From: Actinomadura spongiicola | GTDB lineage: Bacteria; Actinomycetota; Actinomycetes; Streptosporangiales; Streptosporangiaceae | Assembly: GCF_003432485.1 (NCBI RefSeq) | Contig: NZ_QVNQ01000004.1 | Location: forward strand, 620,001 to 684,000 | Direction: 5' to 3' | DNA length: 64,000 nt | Part shown: positions 24,955 to 33,167 of the stretch, piece after piece | Numbering within the stretch: position 1 is the stretch's first letter | How the letters are laid out: every line of letters begins with the position of its first letter | Notes under the pieces: generated by a model | Seen by the model: only the letters and a program-made list of their open reading frames with translations | What the model was told of the DNA's origin: nothing | Database searches by the model: none | Program-made: the position numbers and the translations under genes

Positions 24955-25613
24955 CCGACGCCCCGGCGCCACCGCCCGGGGCCCCGTCGCGTTACGCCGC
25001 CGTCCTGTCGTTCCCCCACCGGCCGGGCTCGCGGCCGAGCGGCCCGCCCGGCGTCGATGCCGACGAGTTCCGGCTCGCGCTGCTCGAAGACACCTACGAG
25101 GCCGTCGCCGGGCTTGAGCTGGTGACCTGCGCCCTCGTCCTCGACCCGCCCGACCAGCCGGACGCCGAGGCCGTCACCTGGCCCGGCACCCCCATCGTCC
25201 GGGAGGCGACCCTCGCGGACGCGTTCGCGGCGCTGCGCGAGCGCGGCGCCGACACCGCCGCGCTGGTCGCCGCGGACGCCCCCGACCTGCCGCCGCTGCT
25301 CCTCGGCAAACTGTTCCGCGCCCTCGGCGGCGCCCCCGCCGCCGCCTGCGCCGCCCGCCCCGAAGGGCTCGTCGCGCTCGCCGCCCGGCTGCCGCTCCCC
25401 GGCTGGCTCGCCACGGCCCTGCGCGACGTCGACCTCGACACGCCGGACGCGCTGGCCCGGCTCCGCGCCGCCGCCCCACGCCCAGGCCTCGTCCCGCAGG
25501 GGCCGGGATGGCACCGCATCCGCACCGTCCACGACCTGCGGTTCCTCGACCCCGGCCTGGAAGGCTGGGAATGCACCCGCGCCCTCCTCGAAGGGCACCC
25601 GCTCAGCTCCTGA
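24951..25613 (+). CDS. DUF2064/nucleotidyltransferase-like protein
   Basis: A 220-residue protein with the look of a Rossmann-type GT-A glycosyltransferase or NTP-transferase: an N-terminal strand RYAAVLSFPHRPGS, VKREATLADAF-like middle and the LVAADAPDLPPLLL segment corresponding to the D-x-P/D-L-P substrate motif. The assignment to DUF2064-like enzymes is by motif only. ATG 24951 overlaps the preceding stop by 4 nt, implying translational coupling. It overlaps the convergent Nudix gene by 11 bp at its 3' end. The substrate is unknown. Confidence 0.6.
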   Translation: MTDAPAPPPGAPSRYAAVLSFPHRPGSRPSGPPGVDADEFRLALLEDTYEAVAGLELVTCALVLDPPDQPDAEAVTWPGTPIVREATLADAFAALRERGADTAALVAADAPDLPPLLLGKLFRALGGAPAAACAARPEGLVALAARLPLPGWLATALRDVDLDTPDALARLRAAAPRPGLVPQGPGWHRIRTVHDLRFLDPGLEGWECTRALLEGHPLSS

Positions 25614-26148
25614 CGGCCTGCGCCACAAGCCCGCGGACGGCGTCGTCCGTCGAACCGGGAAGATCGTCCACCGGGAACCAGTCGAGGGCGTCCGACTCGG
25701 CGCTCACCGTGTGCCGCGCGTCCACCGGGGCGATCGCGACGTACTGGACGTCCAGATGCCACGTCCCCTCCGGACGGCAGCGGACGGCGTGCCGGTCCAG
25801 CCGGACGGGTACCGGCCGCAGCCGCAGCCCCGCGATGCCGGACTCCTCCGTCGCCTCCCGCAGCGCCGCGCCCGCCAACGTGACGTCCCCCGGCTCGCAG
25901 TGCCCGCCGAGCTGGAACCACGCCTTGAACTTCGCGTGCAGGGTCAGCAGCACCCGGGTCCGGGACGCGTCGAGCACCGCCGTGCTGGCCGTGATGTGCC
26001 CGGCCGCGCACTCCCGCCACATCCCGTCCGCCGGATGCTCCTCCAGATGCCGCAGGAAACCGAGCCGGACGTCCTCCTGACCGGCGTCCGGCGCCTCCCA
26101 GGACGACAGGACGCGCACCGCGTCCTCGTACAGGGGCGTCCGCGTCAC
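25603..26148 (-). CDS. Nudix hydrolase
   Basis: A 181-residue Nudix-family pyrophosphohydrolase. The box GGHCEPGDVTLAGAALREAT-EES fits Gx5Ex7REUxEE, at about residues 82-105. It would cleave a nucleoside diphosphate linked to another moiety; the substrate is not readable. GTG 26148 is fixed by a 4-nt overlap (GTGA) with the stop of the 64-residue gene before it, completing a chain with the DUF2342 gene. The tail overlaps the convergent gene at 24951-25613. Confidence 0.88.
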   Translation of the reverse strand: MTRTPLYEDAVRVLSSWEAPDAGQEDVRLGFLRHLEEHPADGMWRECAAGHITASTAVLDASRTRVLLTLHAKFKAWFQLGGHCEPGDVTLAGAALREATEESGIAGLRLRPVPVRLDRHAVRCRPEGTWHLDVQYVAIAPVDARHTVSAESDALDWFPVDDLPGSTDDAVRGLVAQAVRS

Positions 26149-26339
26149 CGGCGACCCACGCGCGGATAACGGGAGTTGTCGAGGGTGCGGCGCCGACGTT
26201 CCTGATCGACCGGACGGTGCCAGCACAGGCTCGCCCGCGCGATGCGCCGCCTGATCGCGTTCGTCGACGAGCACGGCTCGTACCGGCAGCCGTTCACACG
26301 GACCACCGGCCGCGGATGCGACTCGCGGGACCGGCTCAT
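26145..26339 (-). CDS. Small basic protein between metalloprotease-like and Nudix genes
   Basis: A 64-residue, Arg-rich protein with two cysteines (EPCSS and SLCWH). I do not recognise a family. It is supported by exact translational coupling on both sides: its ATG overlaps the DUF2342 gene stop (ATGA) and its TGA overlaps the Nudix start (GTGA). No membrane segment or signal is visible. A nucleic-acid-binding or accessory role is possible from the charge, but this is a guess. Confidence 0.65.
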   Translation of the reverse strand: MSRSRESHPRPVVRVNGCRYEPCSSTNAIRRRIARASLCWHRPVDQERRRRTLDNSRYPRVGRR

Positions 26340-27736
26340 GCTCGGGGCCCGTCCTGTCCGGAGTCGTCGCCCGGTCCCTCATCGTCACCGAGATCCCGAT
26401 CGTCGGGTTTCTCGTCGGGCTTCCCGGTCTCGTCCTCCGGGGCCTTGGTCAACCTGGACAGGTCCAGGTCGGAAAGGCCCTCGATCTCGTCGCGGCCATG
26501 GACGAAACCATCGGGATCGTCGAGATCATCGGACGTCGGAAGCAGGTCGGGATGGTCCCAGATCGCGTCCCGGTCCTGCACGCCCCGCGCCTGCGTGAGC
26601 GTCCGCCACAGCGCCGCCGCCTCCCGCAGCCGCCGCGGCCGCAGCTCCAGGCCGACCAGCGTCGCGAACGTCCGCTCCGCCGGCCCGCCCGTCGCGCGGC
26701 GCCGCCGCACCGCCTCGGCCAGCTTTACCGAACCGGGCAGCCGCCCGTCCGCCGCCTCGTTGACCACCGTGTCGACCCAGCCCTCGACCAGCGCGAGCGT
26801 CGTCTCCAACCGGGCCAGCGCCGCCTTCTGCCGCGGCGTCTCCTCCGGCTGGAGCTGGATCTCGCCGCCGAGCGCCTCCTGGATCGCCTCCGGATTCGAC
26901 AGGTCCAGACCCTGGACGGCCTGCTCGATGCCCGAAAGGTCGACCGTGATGCCCCGCGCGTACTCCTCGACCGCGCCCAGCAGATGCGACCGCAGCCACG
27001 GCACGTGCGCGAAGAGTCGCTGGTGGGCGGCCTCCCGCAGCGCCAGGTACAGCCGGACCTCGTCGGCGGAGACCTCCAGCCCGGAGCCGAACGCCTCGAC
27101 GCCCGCGGGCAGCAGCGCGCCCACACCGTCCGGGGCGAGCGGCAGCCCCACGTCCGCGGACCCGGTCACCTCACGGGCCAGCGCGCCGAGCGCCTGCCCC
27201 GCCTGGCCGCCGACCATCGCGCCCGCCATCTGCTTGACCATCCCGATCAGCGGGCCCGCCATCGCCCGCATGTCGTCGGGGATCTCACCGCCGCCGAGCG
27301 CCCCGCCCATCGAGTCGACCATGCGGTCCGCGATCGGGTCGCACACCTTCGCCCACACCGGCAGCGTCTGCTCGATCCACTCGGACCGGCTCCACGCCCG
27401 CGGCGTGCGGATCCCGGCGGGCAGGGTCGTCTTCTCGTCCAGCCACAGGTCCGCGAGGCGCAGCGCCTCCTCCACCTGGCGCCGCTCGGCGTCGACGACC
27501 GACGGGTCGCCCTCCTCCACCACCGTGTGCCGCGCGATGTTCTTGGCCAGGTCCCAGTTCAGGGGGCCGCCACCGGCGGCGCCGCCCGCGCCCTGGCCGC
27601 CGATCATGTCCGCGAAGCGGTGCAGCATGTCGGCGAACTGCGCCATGTCGCCGCCCATGCCCTTGAATGGATCCTGGGGCCGGTCGTCGTCGTCACCGTT
27701 GCCGGGACGGTTGAAACCGAACGGGTTGTCACTCAT
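26336..27736 (-). CDS. DUF2342-family zinc-dependent metalloprotease-like protein
   Basis: A 466-residue protein with a Gly-rich, acidic N-terminus (about 1-55), a conserved helical core (about 60-390) and a very acidic C-terminal tail. The family signature REAAHQRLFAHVPWL (about 222-236) carries the putative zinc-binding His. The family is annotated as hydrolase or zinc-dependent metalloprotease in actinobacteria without proven substrate. ATG 27736 has AGGGG about 9 nt upstream; ATG 27757 is less likely. It heads a coupled three-gene unit and is divergent from the SDR gene. An equivalent gene is near whiB7 in M. tuberculosis. Confidence 0.82.
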   Translation of the reverse strand: MSDNPFGFNRPGNGDDDDRPQDPFKGMGGDMAQFADMLHRFADMIGGQGAGGAAGGGPLNWDLAKNIARHTVVEEGDPSVVDAERRQVEEALRLADLWLDEKTTLPAGIRTPRAWSRSEWIEQTLPVWAKVCDPIADRMVDSMGGALGGGEIPDDMRAMAGPLIGMVKQMAGAMVGGQAGQALGALAREVTGSADVGLPLAPDGVGALLPAGVEAFGSGLEVSADEVRLYLALREAAHQRLFAHVPWLRSHLLGAVEEYARGITVDLSGIEQAVQGLDLSNPEAIQEALGGEIQLQPEETPRQKAALARLETTLALVEGWVDTVVNEAADGRLPGSVKLAEAVRRRRATGGPAERTFATLVGLELRPRRLREAAALWRTLTQARGVQDRDAIWDHPDLLPTSDDLDDPDGFVHGRDEIEGLSDLDLSRLTKAPEDETGKPDEKPDDRDLGDDEGPGDDSGQDGPRA

Positions 27737-27825
27737 CGGTTTGCCCCTGGGATGCATGATGGGCTCATATCCGCAACGTTAGCCGGTCCCGGCAAGGTCG
27801 CGTACACAAGGAAGGGGGCGCCTCC

Positions 27826-28908
27826 GTGGCAACGGGCAAGGTTCGCCCTCGGCGTAGCAAGGGCCCGGTCGTCGCCGTCACCGGCGCCGCCACCGGCGCG
27901 GGACGGCTGCTCGCCGCCCGGCTCGCCGAACGGGAAGAGATCCGCAAGGTCGTCGCCATCGACGGGCACCGCGGCGATGTGCCCGCGGTCACGTGGCGTG
28001 TCGTCGACATCCGTGACCCCCTGCTGTCCAACCGGCTGTCGGACGTCGACGTGATCGTCAACCTGGACGTCGAGGACTCCCCGGACGTGGACCCCCGCGA
28101 CCGCCGCACCCACAACGTCCGCGGCGCCCAGACCGTGGTGACCGCCGCCGCTGCCGCCCGCGTCCGCCGCGTGGTCCTCGTCACGTCCGCGATGGTGTAC
28201 GGCGCCGAGCCCGGCAACGAGGTGCCGCTGGACGAGGACGCGCCGCTGCGCGCCGAGGCCAGCACCAGCATCGCGGGCGACTACCTGGAGATCGAGGAAC
28301 TGGCCGCGACCGCGCCGATCACCCACCCCGGCCTGGACGTCACCGTCGTCCGCCCCGCCGCGCTCACCGGCCCCGGCGTGGACACCGTCATCACCCGGCA
28401 CTTCGAGGCGCCGCGGCTGCTGTCGGTCAAGGGCAGCACACCCGGCTGGCAGTTCTGCCACATCGAGGACCTCGCGTCCGCGCTGGACGTCGTCGTCACC
28501 GAGAACGTCACCGGGCCCCTCGCCGTCGGCTGCGACGGCTGGCTCGGCCCCGACGAGGTGACCGAGATCACCGGGAAGCGGACCTTCGAACTGCCCGCCG
28601 CGCTCACCTTCGGCATGGCGCAGCGGCTGCACCGGCTCGGCATGACACCCGCGCCCGCCACCGACCTGCACTATGTCGCCTACCCGTGGGTCGTGGACTG
28701 CGCGCGGCTCCGCGCCGCCGGCTGGAAACCCCTATACGACAACGCCACCGCGCTGCGCGCCCTGATCGACGAGACAGCGGGACGGCACGCCGTCGTCGGA
28801 CGCCGCGTCGGCGGCAAGGAGGCCACCATGGCGACCGCCGCCGGCGCCACCGTCGCCGCGATCGGCGCCGCCGCCGCCATCCGCCGCGCACGCAAACGCC
28901 GCCGCTGA
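27826..28908 (+). CDS. NAD-dependent epimerase/dehydratase (extended SDR)
   Basis: A 360-residue Rossmann-fold protein. The nucleotide motif is VAVTGAATGAGRLLAARL (TGxxGxxG variant, about 18-28), then VVDIRDP, VLVTSAMVYGAEPG and a region where the usual YxxxK reads AGDYLEIEEL, so the catalytic lysine is replaced. This suggests an atypical or binding-only SDR. The last 25 residues form an Ala-rich helix ending in RRARKRRR, possibly membrane-peripheral. GTG 27826 follows GGAAGGGGG. It faces away from the DUF2342 gene, sharing an 89-bp promoter region. Confidence 0.8.
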   Translation: MATGKVRPRRSKGPVVAVTGAATGAGRLLAARLAEREEIRKVVAIDGHRGDVPAVTWRVVDIRDPLLSNRLSDVDVIVNLDVEDSPDVDPRDRRTHNVRGAQTVVTAAAAARVRRVVLVTSAMVYGAEPGNEVPLDEDAPLRAEASTSIAGDYLEIEELAATAPITHPGLDVTVVRPAALTGPGVDTVITRHFEAPRLLSVKGSTPGWQFCHIEDLASALDVVVTENVTGPLAVGCDGWLGPDEVTEITGKRTFELPAALTFGMAQRLHRLGMTPAPATDLHYVAYPWVVDCARLRAAGWKPLYDNATALRALIDETAGRHAVVGRRVGGKEATMATAAGATVAAIGAAAAIRRARKRRR

Positions 28909-28961
28909 ACCCGGCCGGGTCTCGGCCTCAGCCAGAGGGCGCGCCTCCATCGGCCACGCAC

Positions 28962-29039
28962 GCGAACGCGTCACCCGCGCGGTGAGGCGACGCCGGAGGC
29001 GAACCTCACCGCGCGGATCGCGAGCGATGTCGCGTTCGC
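28962..29039 (-). repeat. Palindromic intergenic repeat, copy B
   Basis: A 78-bp element with outer arms GCGAACGCG (28962-28970) and CGCGTTCGC (29031-29039) and a perfect 11-bp inner stem, GCGCGGTGAGG (28977-28987) with CCTCACCGCGC (29004-29014). Read on the minus strand it aligns with copy A at 15718-15797 at roughly 80-85% by eye. It lies between the convergent SDR and UPF0182 genes, as copy A lies between two convergent genes. Confidence 0.7.
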
Positions 29040-29105
29040 GCCGACACGGACACGGCACGAGCCGTCAGGCGAGTGCCATGGGCCGGGGCTGTGACAGAGA
29101 CGGCC

Positions 29106-32027
29106 TCAGCCCGTGGACGGTGTCGTGGTCGGGGTCGGGGAACCGGACGGAGACCCGGTCGGGCGCGGCGACGGGGACGGCGCCGCGGGCTTCGCCCGGC
29201 TCGCCGCCGAAAGCGCCGCCTGCGCCTCCTTGATCCGCTTCCAGGCCTCGCCCATCCCCGGATAGTTGCCTTCCTTGCGGGCGTTCTCGTAGTCCTGGAT
29301 GGCCCGTTGAAGGTCGCCGACCGCCTTCCGCGCCTCCGCGGTGAGCTGCCCGCCCGGCGCCGTCCCCGGCGGAGCGTCCACCGGCGGCGCCGCGCCCGTG
29401 CCGCCGAGAACCTTCTCCAACGCCTCCTTCAGCGTGTCCGCCGAGGCGCTGCTGTTCCCGTACTGGACGAGGATCTTGCCGAGGATCGGATACGGCTGCT
29501 GCTCCTTGCCGCCCGCCGCCTTCTTGTACATCGGCTCGACGTACAGCAGGCTCCCCCCGAACGGGATCGTCAGCAGATTGCCCGCCACGGTCTTCGTGCC
29601 GCCCTGTCTCAGCGCGAACAGGTCGCCCTTCACCTGATCGTCCGTCTCGAACGAGTTCTGCACCTGGCCCGGCCCCGCCGGTTGCGCGTCCCGCGGCATC
29701 TGCAGGATCTGGATCTGCCCGTAGTCGCGTCCCGGCGTCGACCCCACCGCCATGAACGCCGCCAACTGGGCGTTGCCGCGCGGGTTGAACACCGTCGTGA
29801 GCAAGAACGACTCGGAGTCCTGACCGGGCATCCGCATGCTTTGGTAGTACGGCGGCTGGCGCCTGTCCTTCGTCGACGGGTCCTCCGGCACCTCCCAGAA
29901 ACCCTCACCGTTGTAGAACGCCGACGGGTCCGTCACGTGGTACTTCGTGAGGATCTTCCGCTGCACCTTGAACAGGTCCTGCGGGTAACGGAAATGCGCC
30001 TCCAGTTCCGGCGGGATCGACGACCTCGGCTGGACGGTGTTGTCGAACACCTTCATCCACGTCTTCGTGATCGGGTCGTTCTCGTCCCATTGGTACAGGT
30101 GCACCGACCCGTCATAGGCGTCCACCGTCGCCTTCACCGAGTTGCGCATGTAGTTGATGTGATCGTCGGCCTGCCGCGCCACCGCCGACCGCGTGTCGGT
30201 GATGGTGTCGCGGGTCGCCTCCGCCAGACTCATCTCCTCCGAGTACGGGTAGGCGTTGGACGTGGTGTAGCCGTCCACGATCCACAGGATGCGCCCGTTC
30301 ACCACCGCCGGGTACGGGTCGCCGTCCAGCGTCAGCCAAGGCGCCGCCTTGCGCACCATCTCCCGCGGCGACCGGTCGTAGAGGATCTTCGCGTCCTTGT
30401 TGATCGCGCCGGACAGCAGCAGGTTCTTGTCCTGGAACTTCGACGCGAACAGCAACTTGTGGAAGAACGAGTCGATCGGGACGCCGCCGTCACCGTCGTA
30501 GTTGCTGCTCTGCTGCCCCGCCTTGCTGTTGTCCGGGTAGTTCAGCTCCTCCTGGCCGCGCCCGCCGACCACCGAGTACCGCGGCGACCGCTCCCCAAAG
30601 TAGATCTCCGGCTTCGCCACCTTGATCTTGTGCTGCGGGGAGACCGGCATGTTCTTCGTGACGAAGTCGGGCAGCTTGCCGTCGAAACGATCCCCGTACG
30701 CCGACACCAGCCCGTAGCCGTGCGTGTAGACCATGTGGTCCTTCACCCAGCTCCGCTGCCCCGAAGGCGCCCCCGACAGCTCCCGCAGCGCGACGATCGT
30801 GTCGACCATCCGGCCGTCCACCTGGTACCGGTCGACGTCGAGCGTGTCGGGGAACTTGTAGAACGGCCTGATGCGCTGAAGCTGCTCGAACGTCTCGCCC
30901 ATCACCGCCGGGTCGAGGACGCGCACGCCGCCCTGAACGAGCGTGTCCGCCTCCTGGCGAAGCTTCTCCTTGTCGGTCACCGGCTGCGACCCGTACTGGA
31001 CGACGCTCGCCTTGTCCACGCCGTACGCCCTACGGGTGAACTCGATGTTGCGCTCGATGAACGTCTGCTCCTTGGCCAGCTCGTCCGGCTTCACCTGGAA
31101 CTGCTGGATCAACAGCGGATACACCCCGCCCAGCAGGATCGCCGACAGGACCAGCAGCGTGGCCCCCACGCCCGGCAGCATCATCCCGCGCCGCATCAGG
31201 TTGCTGAAGAACATCACCGAGCACAACAGCGCGATGATCATGAGGATGGTCTTCGCCGGCAGCAGCGCGTTGACATCGGTGTAGGACGCGCCCGTCGTCA
31301 CGCCCCGCTCCGAATGCACCAAGCCGTACCGGTCGAACCAGTACGCGACCGCCTTCAACAGGATGAACAGCCCGAACAGCACCGACAGATGGGCACGCGC
31401 GGGCGGACTCGCCTTGTCACCCGGCCCCTGCAGCCGCAAACCCCCGTACAGGTAATGCACCACCACCGCGGCCAGAATCGACAGGATCAACGTCGCGAAG
31501 ACCACACCGAGGACCAGACGCAAGAACGGATACGTGAAGACGTAGAACGACACGTCCTTGTGGAACTGCGGATCCTCCACACCGAACGACGTCCGGTTCA
31601 GGAACGCCAACCACACCGGCCACTGGCCCGCCACCGACGAACCCGTCAACACCCCCAACAGGCCCAACAACGACCACGCGATCAGCCGCCGGCGCGGATC
31701 GATCACCGTGCGGTACCGCTCCAAGCCCTGCTGCTCCACCGACAACGGCCGGTACGCCGGACGCAGCCGATACGCCACCGCCACATTCGCGCCCACCACC
31801 AGCGACATCAGCAGCCCCGCCCCGAAGAACAGCACCACCTTCGCCTGAAGCTGCGTCGTGTACACCTTCTTGAAGCCGATGGAGTCGTACCACAGCACAT
31901 TCGTGTACGTCGCCGTGAACACCATGAACGCGACCAGGAGCACGGCGAACACCACCAGTGTCGGCAACACCAGCCGTGTCCGTCCGGTACCGAGCCGGCG
32001 CCCGAAGCCGGGAGTCCGGAAGGTCAA
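29106..32027 (-). CDS. UPF0182 membrane protein
   Basis: A 973-residue integral membrane protein. The N-terminal third (about 20-330) holds seven predicted membrane helices, including LVLPTLVVFAVLLVAFMVF and LIAWSLLGLLGVLTG. The remainder is a large extracytoplasmic domain, ending in a Pro/Ser/Thr-rich tail after a short helical segment (about 905-945). UPF0182 is widespread in actinobacteria and its function is unknown. The start is TTG 32027, with GGAGGGG 4 nt upstream; no ATG or GTG is as well placed. In M. tuberculosis (Rv3193c) it also lies next to the PDZ protease. Confidence 0.9.
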   Translation of the reverse strand: MTFRTPGFGRRLGTGRTRLVLPTLVVFAVLLVAFMVFTATYTNVLWYDSIGFKKVYTTQLQAKVVLFFGAGLLMSLVVGANVAVAYRLRPAYRPLSVEQQGLERYRTVIDPRRRLIAWSLLGLLGVLTGSSVAGQWPVWLAFLNRTSFGVEDPQFHKDVSFYVFTYPFLRLVLGVVFATLILSILAAVVVHYLYGGLRLQGPGDKASPPARAHLSVLFGLFILLKAVAYWFDRYGLVHSERGVTTGASYTDVNALLPAKTILMIIALLCSVMFFSNLMRRGMMLPGVGATLLVLSAILLGGVYPLLIQQFQVKPDELAKEQTFIERNIEFTRRAYGVDKASVVQYGSQPVTDKEKLRQEADTLVQGGVRVLDPAVMGETFEQLQRIRPFYKFPDTLDVDRYQVDGRMVDTIVALRELSGAPSGQRSWVKDHMVYTHGYGLVSAYGDRFDGKLPDFVTKNMPVSPQHKIKVAKPEIYFGERSPRYSVVGGRGQEELNYPDNSKAGQQSSNYDGDGGVPIDSFFHKLLFASKFQDKNLLLSGAINKDAKILYDRSPREMVRKAAPWLTLDGDPYPAVVNGRILWIVDGYTTSNAYPYSEEMSLAEATRDTITDTRSAVARQADDHINYMRNSVKATVDAYDGSVHLYQWDENDPITKTWMKVFDNTVQPRSSIPPELEAHFRYPQDLFKVQRKILTKYHVTDPSAFYNGEGFWEVPEDPSTKDRRQPPYYQSMRMPGQDSESFLLTTVFNPRGNAQLAAFMAVGSTPGRDYGQIQILQMPRDAQPAGPGQVQNSFETDDQVKGDLFALRQGGTKTVAGNLLTIPFGGSLLYVEPMYKKAAGGKEQQPYPILGKILVQYGNSSASADTLKEALEKVLGGTGAAPPVDAPPGTAPGGQLTAEARKAVGDLQRAIQDYENARKEGNYPGMGEAWKRIKEAQAALSAASRAKPAAPSPSPRPTGSPSGSPTPTTTPSTG

Positions 32028-32150
32028 CTGACCCCTCCGATCGAGAATCTCGCCACCGGCCGCCCGCCGGTGCAGCGCTGAATAAGCAACTTACCGACTG
32101 ACACGGGGGTTCCCGCATGTCCCCAGGGCGAAAGGGGGAAAGATGGGCCC

Positions 32151-32675
32151 GTGAACCATCTGGAAGAAGTCGTCCTCGACCTCGAACGTCACTCGGCCCA
32201 GAAGGGGTGGGACGCCCCGCCGAGCCTGTACGCCCTCGTCCGCAGCGGCGTCCTCCGCCGCGCCGAACCCGGCATCGCCGCCCAGCTCCCCCCCGACGCC
32301 GACGCCCTCGTCCCCGTCGAACAGGACACCCTCCCCGAACCCAACGACCTCGAACGATCCCTCGCCGGAATCGTCTGGCCCGACACCGTCGACGGCTGCG
32401 CCCTCGTCCTCGAACGCGTCATCCTCCCCGCCGACGTCGAAGCCGACATCCCCGACGACGCCGCCGCAGCCGAAGCGTTCGTCGGCACCCACCCCGCCCG
32501 CGAAGACGTCCGCATGGTCATCGGCGTCCTCCGCGACGGCGCCCGCCTCTCCGCCATCCGCATGCGCAGCCACGACAGCGAAGACGCCGTCCTCACCGGA
32601 ACCGAACTCGTCCGCAACCTCCCCGAAGCCCTCGCCGCCACCCTCGAACCGGACGAACCAGCCACGGGCGGGTAG
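32151..32675 (+). CDS. PPA1309-family protein
   Basis: A 174-residue protein. HLEEVVLDLERHSAQKGWDAPPSLYALVRS at the N-terminus (read in parts) and AGIVWPDTVDGCALVLER in the middle are typical of this actinobacterial family, whose role is unknown. It is soluble and acidic. GTG 32151 is used. The next gene, moaE, begins 9 bp after its stop, so the two are probably one transcript. Confidence 0.8.
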   Translation: MNHLEEVVLDLERHSAQKGWDAPPSLYALVRSGVLRRAEPGIAAQLPPDADALVPVEQDTLPEPNDLERSLAGIVWPDTVDGCALVLERVILPADVEADIPDDAAAAEAFVGTHPAREDVRMVIGVLRDGARLSAIRMRSHDSEDAVLTGTELVRNLPEALAATLEPDEPATGG

Positions 32676-32684
32676 CCTGCCGAC

Positions 32685-33140
32685 GTGACCCAAGACAGCG
32701 CCGCCACCACCTCCACCGACGAGGTGATCAAGCTGGTCGACGTCCGCGACACGCCCCTCTCCGTCGACGAAACGCTCGCCGCCGTCGCCGCGCCCGGCGT
32801 CGGCGGCACCGCCGTCTTCATCGGAACGGTCCGCGACAACGACCACGCCCGCGCCGTCCACGGCCTCTCCTACAGCGCGCACCCCACCGCCCACCAGCGA
32901 CTCCGCGCCGTCATGGAGAAAGTCGCCGCCGACCACCCCGTCCTCGGCCTCGCCGCCGTCCACCGCGTCGGAGACCTCCGCGTCGGCGACACCGCCGTCA
33001 TCGTCGCCGCCGCCGGCGCCCACCGCGACGAAGCCTTCACCGCCTGCCGCCGCCTCATCGACGACCTCAAAGCACACGTGCCCCTCTGGAAACACCAGAC
33101 CTTCACCGACGGCGGCGACGAATGGGTCGGCGCGTGCTGA
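32685..33140 (+). CDS. moaE: Molybdopterin synthase catalytic subunit
   Basis: A 151-residue MoaE. With MoaD it inserts sulfur into cyclic pyranopterin monophosphate to form molybdopterin. AVFIGTVRDND, LSYSAHPTA (where most homologues have LxYExy), AVHRVGDLRVGD and the catalytic lysine region VPLWKHQTF are visible. No moaD or other cofactor gene is nearby, so the partners must be elsewhere. GTG 32685 is 9 bp after the preceding stop. Confidence 0.9.
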   Translation: MTQDSAATTSTDEVIKLVDVRDTPLSVDETLAAVAAPGVGGTAVFIGTVRDNDHARAVHGLSYSAHPTAHQRLRAVMEKVAADHPVLGLAAVHRVGDLRVGDTAVIVAAAGAHRDEAFTACRRLIDDLKAHVPLWKHQTFTDGGDEWVGAC

Positions 33141-33167
33141 CCCCCACCACCGAATAGAGTTCCGACC

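Noticed and set aside
29073..32081. 1002-codon plus-strand open frame
   Set aside because: Antisense of UPF0182, composed of Arg/His/Leu-rich low-complexity sequence; the minus strand has membrane helices and family features.
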